Source of the DNA: Paenibacillus sp. FSL H7-0737
GTDB taxonomy: Bacteria; Bacillota; Bacilli; Paenibacillales; Paenibacillaceae
Assembly (NCBI RefSeq): GCF_000758545.1
Contig: NZ_CP009279.1
Location: forward strand, 4,402,001-4,466,000
Length of the DNA stretch: 64,000 nt
Direction: 5' to 3'
The notes beneath the pieces are model-generated. The model was not told the DNA's origin, ran no database searches, and saw only the letters and a list, made by a program, of their open reading frames with translations. The number at the start of each line of letters is the position of its first letter. Position 1 is the first letter of the stretch. Both the position numbers and the translations under genes were made by a program. Positions 52,575 through 61,904 of the stretch are shown piece by piece.

Positions 52575-52588
52575 ATGTCATATGACAT
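52575..52588. promoter_or_regulatory. Perfect 14-bp palindrome upstream of the serine hydrolase
   Basis: ATGTCATATGACAT is fully self-complementary and lies 110 bp before the serine hydrolase start, near the end of the convergently placed upstream unit. It is a candidate operator for an unknown regulator. Confidence 0.4.
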
Positions 52589-52599
52589 AACGATTTAAT

Positions 52600-52632
52600 C
52601 AAAAAAAAGACACCAACAAGGAGTCAGTGTCT
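52600..52632 (-). terminator. Terminator after the bPH-like membrane gene
   Basis: Arms AGACAC (52608-52613) and GTGTCT (52627-52632), 13-base loop, then a T run on the minus strand (A8 at 52601-52608). It ends the sigma/anti-sigma unit. Confidence 0.7.
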
Positions 52633-52660
52633 TTCATTTCGTATATTAATTTTGAGGAGC

Positions 52661-53146
52661 TTAGAGCCATCTCGAAAAACTTTTATGAGATACATTGATC
52701 TGATTTCGTTCGGCCCAAGCCTTTAACTGTTTCATCACTTCATCTTCATCTTTTTGTGACAGAAAATTAAAACATAATTTATAAGGAACAAATTTATTCA
52801 CTTTAGGTCTAATCCCAACTACAGGACTAAAATATCCTTTTATATAAATATCATTAATCCGATCTGCTTCTATTCTTAGATCTTCTATTAATATAGATTC
52901 CGGTTGAATCTGAATTTCAACAACCCTTCTGATCGTAAATATCCTGTAGACTAAAACAATTGCAACAATGAAACACAAAATAGCCTGACCATAAAGTAAA
53001 CAAGATAGCACTAAGTTGTCACTACTTGTATAGCGATAGTTTAGATTATAAATTTGAAATAATTGAATCCCCATTAGCAGACTGATATACACCAGAAGTG
53101 GTATTAACGACGGACGCCTCACTCTATAAACCTCTGTATTATCCAT
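52661..53146 (-). CDS. Two-helix membrane protein with PH-like soluble domain
   Basis: This 161-residue protein has two helices (about 14-32 and 46-68), then a beta-rich domain (RRVVEIQIQPESILIEDLRIE, YIKGYFSPVVGIRP) of the bacterial pleckstrin-homology-like sort, ending in a helix (DEDEVMKQLKAWAE). AGGAGGGGC precedes ATG 53146. It lies 68 bp downstream of the anti-sigma gene on the same strand, so it may belong to the same stress-response unit. Family assignment is tentative. Confidence 0.7.
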   Translation of the reverse strand: MDNTEVYRVRRPSLIPLLVYISLLMGIQLFQIYNLNYRYTSSDNLVLSCLLYGQAILCFIVAIVLVYRIFTIRRVVEIQIQPESILIEDLRIEADRINDIYIKGYFSPVVGIRPKVNKFVPYKLCFNFLSQKDEDEVMKQLKAWAERNQINVSHKSFSRWL

Positions 53147-53214
53147 GTGCCCCTCCTTTTCTCACGTCCATATAGATTACCATATGTTATAAAAAATGGA
53201 TATTGCACTTTTCT

Positions 53215-54513
53215 TCACTTTACTGGAATCTCAATCACCTTATTGTATGCCTTCAAATAGTGTATTCCTTCTATTAGTAGTGACCCAGGCTCTGCTTGTG
53301 TATCAAATAATAAAGTTCGTTCTTTCATTAGTTTACCGTCCACTTGCTTTGTCTCTTTTTGATTGATCGTTGTTTTTAAAGGTGTACTCTCGTTGTTCGT
53401 CTCTATAGACACACCATCCAGCATTACATCATCGTCAGAAGCGATTGTTATTTCGATGCCTTGAGAGGTTTTGGAGACATCCTTTAACCATAATTCTTTA
53501 TCACCCAACATCAATGGCTTATCACTAAGGGAAGTCAGGGAATACTTTTCGTCCAGCTTTTGATATCCAGGAAACTCTTTAACGACTAGCTGCATGGAAT
53601 GTAGCTCCTTAGGCAATGTGTCGAAGCGAATATCAAATGTTCTTCCACCTAATGAGGTTTGATTACCACTACCCAGGATCTCTACAGGTGTTCCATCGAC
53701 AATTAATTGTATCCCATATAATCCAAGCTTCACTCGATCAAAATTATCGACATCCAGCTTCCCTTTTACTACAGTCATCATTGGTGTAGCTGTAATTGAT
53801 TTGAAGGTAATCATCCCTTTGTCGACTTTAACCTTCTTGTTAATCGATTGTTTAATCTGAGTTTCCATGGCCTCATTAGGGTTATAAGGGAACGTAACTG
53901 TTCCTTCGCTCATCTGGCCGTTCTCTACTAGCTGCTGCCAAAAGTGTAACGTTAGTTTTTTTGAAAATGGATTTACGCTGTCAAACGACATCTGTCCTTT
54001 AATCTCCGTATGCTCTTCATTGATTAATGATGTACCACTTACTGCGTTAGAATCGGTTAAAAAACCACTTATTTTTGAGGGTCTAAAAGCGTCTACAGAC
54101 ATATCCTCTAGTCCATTTGGGTTAGTTAAGGTGTAATACATAATGAATTGATTGGCGTCCGCCATAATTCCGTTAATGGTAAGAGTTGTTCCGTCTAGTA
54201 ACGTAGTTTTCTTGTTGATGTTTTGTCCCAACCCTTTTTCATTTAGCTGTTGTAAAGTTGTGCCATTAAGCAATTCATCAAAGCCAAAAAGCTGTTTGCC
54301 AAAATAAGCAAAAGCATTGTAGTTTTGTCCAGAGATCACTGTCACCAATAAAACAACCGCCGCAACCTTCCAAATCGGTGCTATTCTTTTCGTTCTTTTT
54401 GCGGGAGCCGAATTCAAAGCCTTTCTTAATCTCATTTCTAATTCTTCAGGTGCGGTAATGGATGCTATGCGCGTCTTCTCATCAGCCAATTGTTGCTCGA
54501 CATTATTGTTCAT
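53215..54513 (-). CDS. DUF4179-type membrane anti-sigma factor
   Basis: This 432-residue protein has a cytosolic N-terminal segment of ~50 residues, one membrane helix (WKVAAVVLLVTVISG, about 48-63) and a long extracellular part whose start (NAFAYFGKQLFGFDELL, MYYTLTNPNG) is typical of DUF4179 proteins encoded next to ECF sigma genes. It probably binds and holds the sigma factor at the membrane. ATG 54513 with GAGGTG six bases upstream is preferred to 54555. It overlaps the sigma gene end by 11 bases. Confidence 0.88.
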   Translation of the reverse strand: MNNNVEQQLADEKTRIASITAPEELEMRLRKALNSAPAKRTKRIAPIWKVAAVVLLVTVISGQNYNAFAYFGKQLFGFDELLNGTTLQQLNEKGLGQNINKKTTLLDGTTLTINGIMADANQFIMYYTLTNPNGLEDMSVDAFRPSKISGFLTDSNAVSGTSLINEEHTEIKGQMSFDSVNPFSKKLTLHFWQQLVENGQMSEGTVTFPYNPNEAMETQIKQSINKKVKVDKGMITFKSITATPMMTVVKGKLDVDNFDRVKLGLYGIQLIVDGTPVEILGSGNQTSLGGRTFDIRFDTLPKELHSMQLVVKEFPGYQKLDEKYSLTSLSDKPLMLGDKELWLKDVSKTSQGIEITIASDDDVMLDGVSIETNNESTPLKTTINQKETKQVDGKLMKERTLLFDTQAEPGSLLIEGIHYLKAYNKVIEIPVK

Positions 54514-55054
54514 CAACATCACCTCTGTACTGATTTTTGAGCGTTTGTAATCCATGGTAAATTCTTGATTTAACCGTTCCTATCGAAACCTTTGTAATGT
54601 CAGCTATCGTTTGATAATCGAGATCATGAAAATACTTTAATTGAATCGCTTCTCTCTGATGTTCATTTACTTGTAACAACAAGGTCTCCATATCCATTTG
54701 CTGCTCACTTCTGCGATAAGGATCATTACTACTCACTACTTGGCTTATTTCCCTATCGTCAACCTTACTCCAATCCTCTAACAGCACCAGCTTGCCGCGC
54801 TTATGAAGGAGTCGTTTACAGCCATTCACCAAAATCGTCTTACTCCAGCTATAAAATGCTTCCTCTTTCTTTAGTTGACCGATCTTTTCATAAAGTGTGA
54901 CGATCATTTCGTCCATGGCATCCATGGCATCATGCGCATTCCCCATATAGCTGAACGCTAGCCTATAATAAACGTCTTTTTCAGACATGATTAAGTGGAG
55001 CAATGCTTCTTTATTCCCCTTTTTGGCTTTTTTCACCCAACGAGCAACATCCAT
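54503..55054 (-). CDS. ECF-type RNA polymerase sigma factor
   Basis: This 183-residue protein has region 2 (RLAFSYMGNAHDAMDAMDEMIVTLYEKIG) and region 4 (HQREAIQLKYFHDLDYQTIADI, VSIGTVKSRIYHGLQTLK). ATG 55054 preceded by GAGGTG is preferred to the frame start 55144. It is coupled to the anti-sigma gene. Such sigma factors usually respond to cell-envelope stress, and the LtaS-type gene is divergent at 205 bp. Confidence 0.93.
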   Translation of the reverse strand: MDVARWVKKAKKGNKEALLHLIMSEKDVYYRLAFSYMGNAHDAMDAMDEMIVTLYEKIGQLKKEEAFYSWSKTILVNGCKRLLHKRGKLVLLEDWSKVDDREISQVVSSNDPYRRSEQQMDMETLLLQVNEHQREAIQLKYFHDLDYQTIADITKVSIGTVKSRIYHGLQTLKNQYRGDVDEQ

Positions 55055-55259
55055 GCCTTCACCTCTCTCCCCTATAAGAGTTAGGAGTAACTTAAAAAGT
55101 TCATTTCCCATAAAATAATTTTTATATACTATGTATGGTTTCATTCACCTAAATGTAATATTAAGGAAAATAAGTCTCTACTATACCCCAATCTAGTTGA
55201 TTTTAAACACTTCAAGTAATAGAATGAACTAATCTAAAAGAAAAGGATGGGCATAAGAG

Positions 55260-57128
55260 ATGCCGTTTAAAGAACCTCGTACACTCAGTAAAAGATCCCT
55301 ATTTTTTTTCTCTCTCATTATGCTAGTTAAAAGTTATTTTGCTTGGTATTTTCTCTTTGAAGATGGGCCTACGTGGACCACATGGCTTAAAGAAATCCCT
55401 TTTGTGCTTCTAGTCTTTTGCTTGATTGAATGGTTCGCAACGAAACGAAAAATTGCCATCTACATGCTGGTCAATGTGTTGATCACTACACTATTTTTCT
55501 CACTCATTGTATATCATAATCATTTTGGCATTATTGCTACTTCACAAGTATTAGATCAGGTCAAGCAAGTTGGAGCCGTTAAGAAAAGTATTTTCTCGGT
55601 CATGCGTCCGCAATATATGCTTATTTTTGTGGATATCATTGTCATTGGTTTGGTCATGTTGAGAAAACAGAAGGCACTTAATTGGAAAAAAGCCATGTCG
55701 CGTAAAAGTAACCGGAAAGCGGTTGCGATCTTATTCTGTGTTTCCATCGTCATTTGCGCAATGAATATTTTTCCAAACCGAGCCAGTATGAACGAAACCG
55801 TTAAAGCCGAGCAAATGGGCATTCTCAATTATGAAGCTTACTCTCTATTAGCCAATCAAGAAGAAGAACAAATCGACGTCGCTAAGATTACACAAGCAGC
55901 GATTAACGAGACCAAAGGAATTCAAGCAACCTCAAATCCGGTTCAATTTGGAGCCGCCAAAGGAAAGAACCTGGTCATTCTTCAGATGGAGTCTTTCCAG
56001 AACTTCTTAATCAATCTAAAGATTGATGGAGTAGAAATTACGCCGAATATGAATAAGCTTGCGGCTAGCAGTTATTACTTTCCGCGTTTCTACCAGCAGG
56101 TTGGACAAGGAAATACTTCTGACGCCGAATTCATTGTAAATACTTCTTTCTATGTTCCACCTGATGGTCCAGCCACTCAAATGTATGCGCCAAAAGAGCT
56201 TCCAAGCTTACCTAAGCTGCTTCAAGCGCAAGGTTATGATACGGCAACATTCCATACCAATGAAGTCGACTTTTGGAACCGTGGCGAACTTTATACTGCC
56301 TTAGGATTTAATCGATATTACGATAAGGAATATTATGGTGAAGAGGACACGGTATTTTACGGAGCTTCTGATGAGGTGTTGTATGAGAAAACAGCTGCAG
56401 AGCTAGCAAGGATGGATCAGAAGGATCAGCCTTTCTACTCCCATGTTATTTCGATGTCAGCACATAATCCGTTCTCGATCCCTGAGGATAAATACAAAAT
56501 GGCCCTTCCAGAACGATTCGAAGGAACATTAGTCGGAGATTATATTCGTGCTCAAAATTATGCTGACTATGCACTGGGACTTTTTATTGATGAGCTCAAA
56601 CAAAATGGGGTATGGGATAACAGCTTGATTGCATTGTACGGAGATCACCGCGGACTTCCTATCTTCTCTCTAAAAGAGGACGATCATGTCTTATTACAGG
56701 AAATCCTTGGTCATGAATATACGGAACGCGAATTAATTAATATTCCATTGATCCTATCAGCGACAGGGATTACAACGCCAAGTGTAAAAGAACAGTTGGG
56801 CGGTCAAGTGGATATTTTGCCTACTGTATCTAATTTATTGGGTGTTTCTCTTGCGGATCATATTCATTTCGGACAAGATTTATTGAATCAATCGACTTAT
56901 AACCTACTTCCTCAGCGCTATTATTTGCCTACAGGATCGTTCGTAAATAATGAAGAGCTCTTCCTATCTGGCAGTGGCTTCGAGGATGGTCAGCATTATA
57001 CCTTATCTGGCGATGGTAACCACACGCAACAAACGACCGAGGATGAGTTCGATCGTGCTTTAGAGCTTCTCCATCTATCAGATAGTTATGTAACACAGTT
57101 ACCGGATAGAGTAATTGAGGAAAAATAA
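55260..57128 (+). CDS. LtaS-type sulfatase-fold membrane glycerolphosphotransferase
   Basis: This 622-residue protein has about five N-terminal helices (13-175) and an extracellular sulfatase-like domain (about 232-560). Metal-binding E244 in ILQMESFQN, nucleophile T286 in GQGNTSDAE and the YGDH pair are all seen. These are the catalytic residues of lipoteichoic acid synthases, which polymerise glycerol phosphate from phosphatidylglycerol. It might also be a related priming or sporulation-specific enzyme. The start is ATG 55260; the nearest purine-rich site AAGGATGGG is rather far. Confidence 0.9.
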   Translation: MPFKEPRTLSKRSLFFFSLIMLVKSYFAWYFLFEDGPTWTTWLKEIPFVLLVFCLIEWFATKRKIAIYMLVNVLITTLFFSLIVYHNHFGIIATSQVLDQVKQVGAVKKSIFSVMRPQYMLIFVDIIVIGLVMLRKQKALNWKKAMSRKSNRKAVAILFCVSIVICAMNIFPNRASMNETVKAEQMGILNYEAYSLLANQEEEQIDVAKITQAAINETKGIQATSNPVQFGAAKGKNLVILQMESFQNFLINLKIDGVEITPNMNKLAASSYYFPRFYQQVGQGNTSDAEFIVNTSFYVPPDGPATQMYAPKELPSLPKLLQAQGYDTATFHTNEVDFWNRGELYTALGFNRYYDKEYYGEEDTVFYGASDEVLYEKTAAELARMDQKDQPFYSHVISMSAHNPFSIPEDKYKMALPERFEGTLVGDYIRAQNYADYALGLFIDELKQNGVWDNSLIALYGDHRGLPIFSLKEDDHVLLQEILGHEYTERELINIPLILSATGITTPSVKEQLGGQVDILPTVSNLLGVSLADHIHFGQDLLNQSTYNLLPQRYYLPTGSFVNNEELFLSGSGFEDGQHYTLSGDGNHTQQTTEDEFDRALELLHLSDSYVTQLPDRVIEEK

Positions 57129-57141
57129 GCTTATATATATC

Positions 57142-57182
57142 AAAAACACTGCACTCACCAAATCGGCGAATGCAGTGTTTTT
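57142..57182. terminator. Bidirectional terminator between ltaS-like and rbsB
   Basis: Arms AACACTGCA and TGCAGTGTT with a 17-base loop, flanked by A5 on the left and T5 on the right, end both converging transcripts. Confidence 0.88.
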
Positions 57183-57196
57183 CTATAGTCATTTAC

Positions 57197-58114
57197 TTAT
57201 TCTTTTACGACCAGTTTTAGAGGTGCGGCAATCAGTTTCTCAACCGTCTTGCCATCTAATACGTCTTTCGCTGCTTGAATCGCTAACTGCCCAATTAATG
57301 CAGGCTGCTGAGCAACGGTTCCTGTGAGTTTACCCGCCTCAATGGATTTAAGTGCATCTTCATTTCCATCAAAACCGATGACAGGAATATTCTTACCTGA
57401 ACTCTGAATCGCTTCTATAGCACCAAGAGCCATTTCATCATTATGAGCGAAAACCGCTTGTACATCTGGATTTCCTTGGAGAAGGTTCTCCATAACGGTC
57501 AACCCTTTCGTACGGTCAAAATCAGCAGTTTGCTTCGCAATCACCTCAAGCTGCGTGTCGGCAATTTCATGGAATCCTTTCCCGCGTTCACGGGTAGCTG
57601 ATGCTCCCGGTGATCCTTCTAGTTCTATAACCTTTGCACCTTTTCCAAGTTGCTCTACAATATATTCAGCTGCCATTGATCCACCTTTTACATTATCAGA
57701 GGCAACAAGGGCTTTAATGTCTCCCTTATCTGCAGAACGGTCCAAAGTAACGACTGGAATATCTAGACTGTTAGCTGTCTGAACAACCGTCGAGATCGCT
57801 GAAGAGTCTACTGGATTGATTAACAGCGCATTTACACCTTTTTGCATTAAATCTTCAACGTCATTACTTTGCTTGGCTGAATCATTCTGCGCATCGATAA
57901 CGAGAACCTCCATACCAAGCTTCTTAGCTTCTGCCAAAACTCCATCTTTAACAGATACAAAGAACGGATTGTTCAAGGTAGATATGGATAATCCAATCTT
58001 CAAATTCCCTGGGCCCCCGCCGCTGTTCGGCTTTGCCCACTCTGGAGGCTCTAAGGAACAGCCCGTCATAAGAATCAAGAGTAAGGAAGTAAAAATTAAT
58101 GTGAGCTTTTTCAT
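57197..58114 (-). CDS. rbsB: Ribose-binding lipoprotein RbsB
   Basis: This 305-residue protein has lipobox LMTGC (C19) and a type I periplasmic-binding fold: KIGLSISTLNNPFFVSVKDG, VDSSAIS, ALVASDNVKGG, AVFAHNDEMALGAIEAIQ and VIGFDGNEDAL. It captures D-ribose for RbsAC. It is the last gene of the rbs operon, 12 bp after rbsC, and has GGGGG seven bases upstream of ATG 58114. Confidence 0.93.
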   Translation of the reverse strand: MKKLTLIFTSLLLILMTGCSLEPPEWAKPNSGGGPGNLKIGLSISTLNNPFFVSVKDGVLAEAKKLGMEVLVIDAQNDSAKQSNDVEDLMQKGVNALLINPVDSSAISTVVQTANSLDIPVVTLDRSADKGDIKALVASDNVKGGSMAAEYIVEQLGKGAKVIELEGSPGASATRERGKGFHEIADTQLEVIAKQTADFDRTKGLTVMENLLQGNPDVQAVFAHNDEMALGAIEAIQSSGKNIPVIGFDGNEDALKSIEAGKLTGTVAQQPALIGQLAIQAAKDVLDGKTVEKLIAAPLKLVVKE

Positions 58115-58126
58115 GTGGAATCCCCC

Positions 58127-59095
58127 TTATACGGCTTTCTTACGGTCTATGAGTACAGCAATCGCAATAACGATCCCTTTTACTACCATTTGGTAAAATG
58201 ATGATACACCGAGCAAGTTCAAGCCATTGTTCAGAATCCCGATAATAAGAGCACCAATTAATGTGCCTACGATACGTCCACGGCCACCTGTTAAGCTCGT
58301 CCCCCCTAATACTACTGCCGCGATCGCATCCAACTCATAGGATGTACCTGCTGTTGGTTGCGCTGAGTTCAATCTAGAGGTCAAGATGGCGCCAGCCAAT
58401 GCTGATAACATACCCGTTAAGGAATAGATCATTATTTTGATGCGGTCTACTTTGATCCCTGAAATAATGGAAGCTTTCTCATTACCCCCAATAGCATACG
58501 TTTTACGGCCAAATGGCGTTTTATGCAGTACAATCCACAACACAGCGAATACGATAATCATCGTGATAGCAGGTACAGGTATTCCTAGTAAATATCCACG
58601 ACCAAACAATTGGAACGTCATGCTGTCACCAAGACCTGTGATCGGATTACCGTCCGTGTATACAAGCGTTAATCCGCGGAAAATAGTCATGGTCGCCAGT
58701 GTAGCAATAAAAGGTGCCATTCTGCCTTTCGTAATCATCAGTCCGTTGACCATCCCCATCAGTCCACCCGCTAAACAACCCACAACAATAGCTAAGATTG
58801 GATCCCAGCCTGACAACATCAAGTTGGCTGTGAAGGCACTGGATAAAGCTAGAATAGACCCTACTGATAAATCGATACCACCCGTTAGAATAACAAAGGT
58901 CATCCCAAAAGCGATAAGCGCATTAATTGCGACTTGTCTAAGCAAGTTCAGTATATTAAGGGGTTCCATAAAGCTTGGGTTCAGCACGGTTACGATAATA
59001 ATTAGAATGATTAGCCCTAGTAATGGCCCTAATTTCTGCGTGATTTGCCCAATTTGGAAACCTTTCTTTACACTCTCATCTTTGATAGTAGTCAT
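58127..59095 (-). CDS. rbsC: Ribose ABC permease RbsC
   Basis: This 322-residue protein has eight to ten helices and the CUT2 hallmark GGIDLSVGSILALSSAF, PFIATLATMTIFRGLTLVYT and LGGTSLTGGRGRIVGTLIGA. It forms the ribose channel and pairs with RbsA. Two bases after the rbsA stop. Confidence 0.94.
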   Translation of the reverse strand: MTTIKDESVKKGFQIGQITQKLGPLLGLIILIIIVTVLNPSFMEPLNILNLLRQVAINALIAFGMTFVILTGGIDLSVGSILALSSAFTANLMLSGWDPILAIVVGCLAGGLMGMVNGLMITKGRMAPFIATLATMTIFRGLTLVYTDGNPITGLGDSMTFQLFGRGYLLGIPVPAITMIIVFAVLWIVLHKTPFGRKTYAIGGNEKASIISGIKVDRIKIMIYSLTGMLSALAGAILTSRLNSAQPTAGTSYELDAIAAVVLGGTSLTGGRGRIVGTLIGALIIGILNNGLNLLGVSSFYQMVVKGIVIAIAVLIDRKKAV

Positions 59096-59097
59096 TA

Positions 59098-60579
59098 CTA
59101 TTGCCCCCCTGTAGCTAACGTCATGATTTTTTCTTGCGTAGCTTCTTGTTGTGAAAGTTCTCCACTAATTTCCCCTTCATGAACAACTACGATGCGGTCA
59201 CTCATCCCTAAGACTTCAGGAAGTTCTGAGGATACCATAATAATGGCGACACCTCGTTCAGTTAATTCGTTCATAAGCTGATAAATTTCCCGTTTTGCCC
59301 CAACATCGACGCCGCGTGTAGGCTCATCAAGGATAAGAACACTGAGGCCAATACCAATCCATTTGGCGATAACTACTTTTTGTTGATTACCCCCAGATAA
59401 ATTCCGGACCAAAGTGGATGATGATTGTGTCTTAATGTGTAGCCGTTTAATAAGCATGTCCACGAATTCTTGTTCCTTCTTAGCATTAATTACACCCTTA
59501 GGGGCAAAGTCGTATAAATTCGTCAGTACCATATTATCTCGAATAGAGAAATCTAGGATTAACCCCTCATCTTTACGGTCTTCTGTAACAAAGCCGATTC
59601 CAGCTTGCATAGCGTCATTGGGATTCCGAATGGTAATCTTCTGTCCCTTCACCCAAATCTCACCTTGGTCTAATGATTCTAATCCAAATAAGGTTCTCAT
59701 CATCTCTGTACGTCCAGATCCCATTAATCCAGAGAATCCTATGATTTCGCCAGCTCGCACAGAGAAATTAGCATTTTTAAATTGCCCTTTCTTTGAAGCA
59801 TTCTTAACTTCAAGAACCACTTCTCCGGGTTTAGAAGTCCGCTCAGGGAACCGGTCCGTTAATTCACGACCTACCATCTTCCGAACTACATCGTCAAAAT
59901 TAGTTTCAGGAATGGGCTTCGTGTCTACGGTTTTTCCGTCTCGCATCACGGTGATTCGATCACATATCGTAAAAATTTCTTCCATCCGATGCGAAATATA
60001 GACGATAGAGACGCCTTCTTTCTTTAGCGAGGCAATGACTTCAAATAGTTTCTGTATTTCTCTCTCGGTTAATGCAGCGGTAGGTTCGTCCATAACAATA
60101 ACTTTCGCATGAGTCATAAGCGCTTTAGCGATCTCAATCATCTGTTTTTCACCTACTGAACATTCCCCCGTCTCTTGGTTCAAAGGGATGGTCACAGAGA
60201 GCTTAGCAAACTGTTCATTTGCTAACGCTTTCATCTCTTTCCTATTTAACAGGCCGAATTTGGATGTTCGTTCCTTGCCAATGAACAGATTATCCAGAAC
60301 CGTCATATCTGGCCATACATTCAGCTCCTGATGGATAAATGCGATTCCATATTGTTCTGCCTCTTTGGGATTCGTAAAGTATTTCTCCTGATCATCTATA
60401 CGAATGGTCCCTTGGTCACGTTGGTGCAGACCGATCAGAATATTCATCAGCGTAGACTTACCTGCACCATTCTCACCCATCAGGGCATGAACTTCACCAT
60501 CCTTAAGTTCAAAATCCACACCGGTCAATACACGGTTAGCGCCAAAAGACTTATGAATATCTTTCATCGTAATGTGCAT
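59098..60579 (-). CDS. rbsA: Ribose ABC ATPase RbsA
   Basis: This 493-residue protein contains two ABC ATPase domains in tandem. The first has Walker A GENGAGKST, signature CSVGEKQM (degenerate) and VIVMDEPTAALTE; the second has a degenerate P-loop GLMGSGRTEM, signature LSGGNQQK and VLILDEPTRGVD. The one-active-site pattern is normal for CUT2 ATPases. It powers ribose uptake. GGGGG lies ten bases before ATG 60579. Confidence 0.95.
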   Translation of the reverse strand: MHITMKDIHKSFGANRVLTGVDFELKDGEVHALMGENGAGKSTLMNILIGLHQRDQGTIRIDDQEKYFTNPKEAEQYGIAFIHQELNVWPDMTVLDNLFIGKERTSKFGLLNRKEMKALANEQFAKLSVTIPLNQETGECSVGEKQMIEIAKALMTHAKVIVMDEPTAALTEREIQKLFEVIASLKKEGVSIVYISHRMEEIFTICDRITVMRDGKTVDTKPIPETNFDDVVRKMVGRELTDRFPERTSKPGEVVLEVKNASKKGQFKNANFSVRAGEIIGFSGLMGSGRTEMMRTLFGLESLDQGEIWVKGQKITIRNPNDAMQAGIGFVTEDRKDEGLILDFSIRDNMVLTNLYDFAPKGVINAKKEQEFVDMLIKRLHIKTQSSSTLVRNLSGGNQQKVVIAKWIGIGLSVLILDEPTRGVDVGAKREIYQLMNELTERGVAIIMVSSELPEVLGMSDRIVVVHEGEISGELSQQEATQEKIMTLATGGQ

Positions 60580-60597
60580 ACACTTAGAACCCCCTTT

Positions 60598-60996
60598 TTA
60601 TCCAAAATAGACCCCAGCTTGTAAAATACAATTTGCATATGGCTTTGCTTCACCCGTGCGAATAATAACCTTAGCCTGCTGGGTCAGCTGCTTAAATTGC
60701 TCATGTGAATACGCTTCTATCGGTATTCCCTTAAATTTATTATTCAAGTATTGAGAGGTGACTTTATTATCAGTCTCTAATTCCTCTGCAACGATCACCT
60801 TTTCGATGACCATATCCTCTGAAATCATATCAACGATATCTTGGAAGCTAGGGACCCCTAGTTTAACCGCCAAATCAATCTTCGGAATACCCGGTGGAAC
60901 AGGAAGCCCAACATCTGCGATGACAATCGTATCGGTGTGACCTAAGTCCGCAAGCACTTTAGAAATATGACTATTTAATACTCCGTGTTTCTTCAT
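60598..60996 (-). CDS. rbsD: D-ribose pyranase RbsD
   Basis: This 132-residue enzyme interconverts pyranose and furanose forms of ribose for RbsK. It has LADLGHTDTIVIADVGLPVP, with the catalytic His at residue 20, and C-terminal RTGEAKPYANCILQAGV. It starts two bases after the rbsK stop and precedes rbsA by 18 bp. Confidence 0.95.
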   Translation of the reverse strand: MKKHGVLNSHISKVLADLGHTDTIVIADVGLPVPPGIPKIDLAVKLGVPSFQDIVDMISEDMVIEKVIVAEELETDNKVTSQYLNNKFKGIPIEAYSHEQFKQLTQQAKVIIRTGEAKPYANCILQAGVYFG

Positions 60997-60998
60997 AA

Positions 60999-61877
60999 TT
61001 ACAGATTCGCCTCCACCTCTGCTCTTGTTGGCATACCACCTTGAGCACCAAATTTAGTAACGGATAAAGATGCTGCTCGATTGGCAAACTTTACACTATC
61101 CAGAATGGAGCTGCCTTCAGCTAAAGCAACTGCAAATGCCGCATTAAAAGTATCTCCAGCTCCAGTCGTATCTATAGCGTTCACTTTGTAAGTAGGAACC
61201 AGAATTTCTTGTTCTCCATCGTAAAATCGAACGCCATTGCTTCCTTCTGTTATAAACAGCTTGTTGGGATACTTCCGTAAAGCATCTGTAGTACTCATCC
61301 CAGGGAATAAAATCGTACATTCATGTTCGTTCGGTGTCAGATAGGCGGCATTTTCTATAATCGTGTCACTGATGGGACGAGCAGGAGCTGGATTAAGCAG
61401 CATAGGTACATTGAATTTATGGCAAAGCTCACTTACATAAGACACCGTTTCTTCGGGTATCTCTTGTTGGATTAGCACCATATCAGACCCTTTTATAGCA
61501 TCCAGTGCTCGCTCAACCAACTCAGGAGTGACTAAATCATTAGCTCCTTTTACAACGATAATGCTGTTATCACCTTCTGCTAAAATGATGTGAGCTGTCC
61601 CGCTTTCGATATGTGTAACCGGTTCCACATTGGTTGTAAGAACCCGATGTCTCTTAAGATTCTCCATGATTTCCGTACCATAGAAATCTTCACCTACACA
61701 ACCAACCATCGTAACTTCTGCGCCCAAACGTGAAGCAGCTACAGCCTGATTCGCTCCCTTGCCTCCTGGAACGGTAGCGAAGCTCTCTCCAAGAACAGTT
61801 TCCCCTGCGTGAGGTCGCTTGGATGAGGTCACCACCAAATCCATTGAACAACTTCCGATTACACAAATTTTAGCCAT
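60999..61877 (-). CDS. rbsK: Ribokinase RbsK
   Basis: This 292-residue PfkB-family kinase phosphorylates ribose at O5. The first signature GGKGANQAVAASRLG, the second DTTGAGDTFNAAFA with the catalytic Asp, and NPAPARP are all present. ATG 61877 (AAAGG nine bases upstream) is preferred; ATG 61883 or TTG 61886 are alternatives. It follows rbsR in the operon. Confidence 0.95.
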   Translation of the reverse strand: MAKICVIGSCSMDLVVTSSKRPHAGETVLGESFATVPGGKGANQAVAASRLGAEVTMVGCVGEDFYGTEIMENLKRHRVLTTNVEPVTHIESGTAHIILAEGDNSIIVVKGANDLVTPELVERALDAIKGSDMVLIQQEIPEETVSYVSELCHKFNVPMLLNPAPARPISDTIIENAAYLTPNEHECTILFPGMSTTDALRKYPNKLFITEGSNGVRFYDGEQEILVPTYKVNAIDTTGAGDTFNAAFAVALAEGSSILDSVKFANRAASLSVTKFGAQGGMPTRAEVEANL

Positions 61878-61904
61878 GTCCATCAACCTTTCTTATGTTG
61901 TCAT

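Noticed and set aside
58437..59114. 225-codon plus-strand frame inside rbsC
   Set aside because: Antisense shadow of a conserved permease gene; no promoter or ribosome site.
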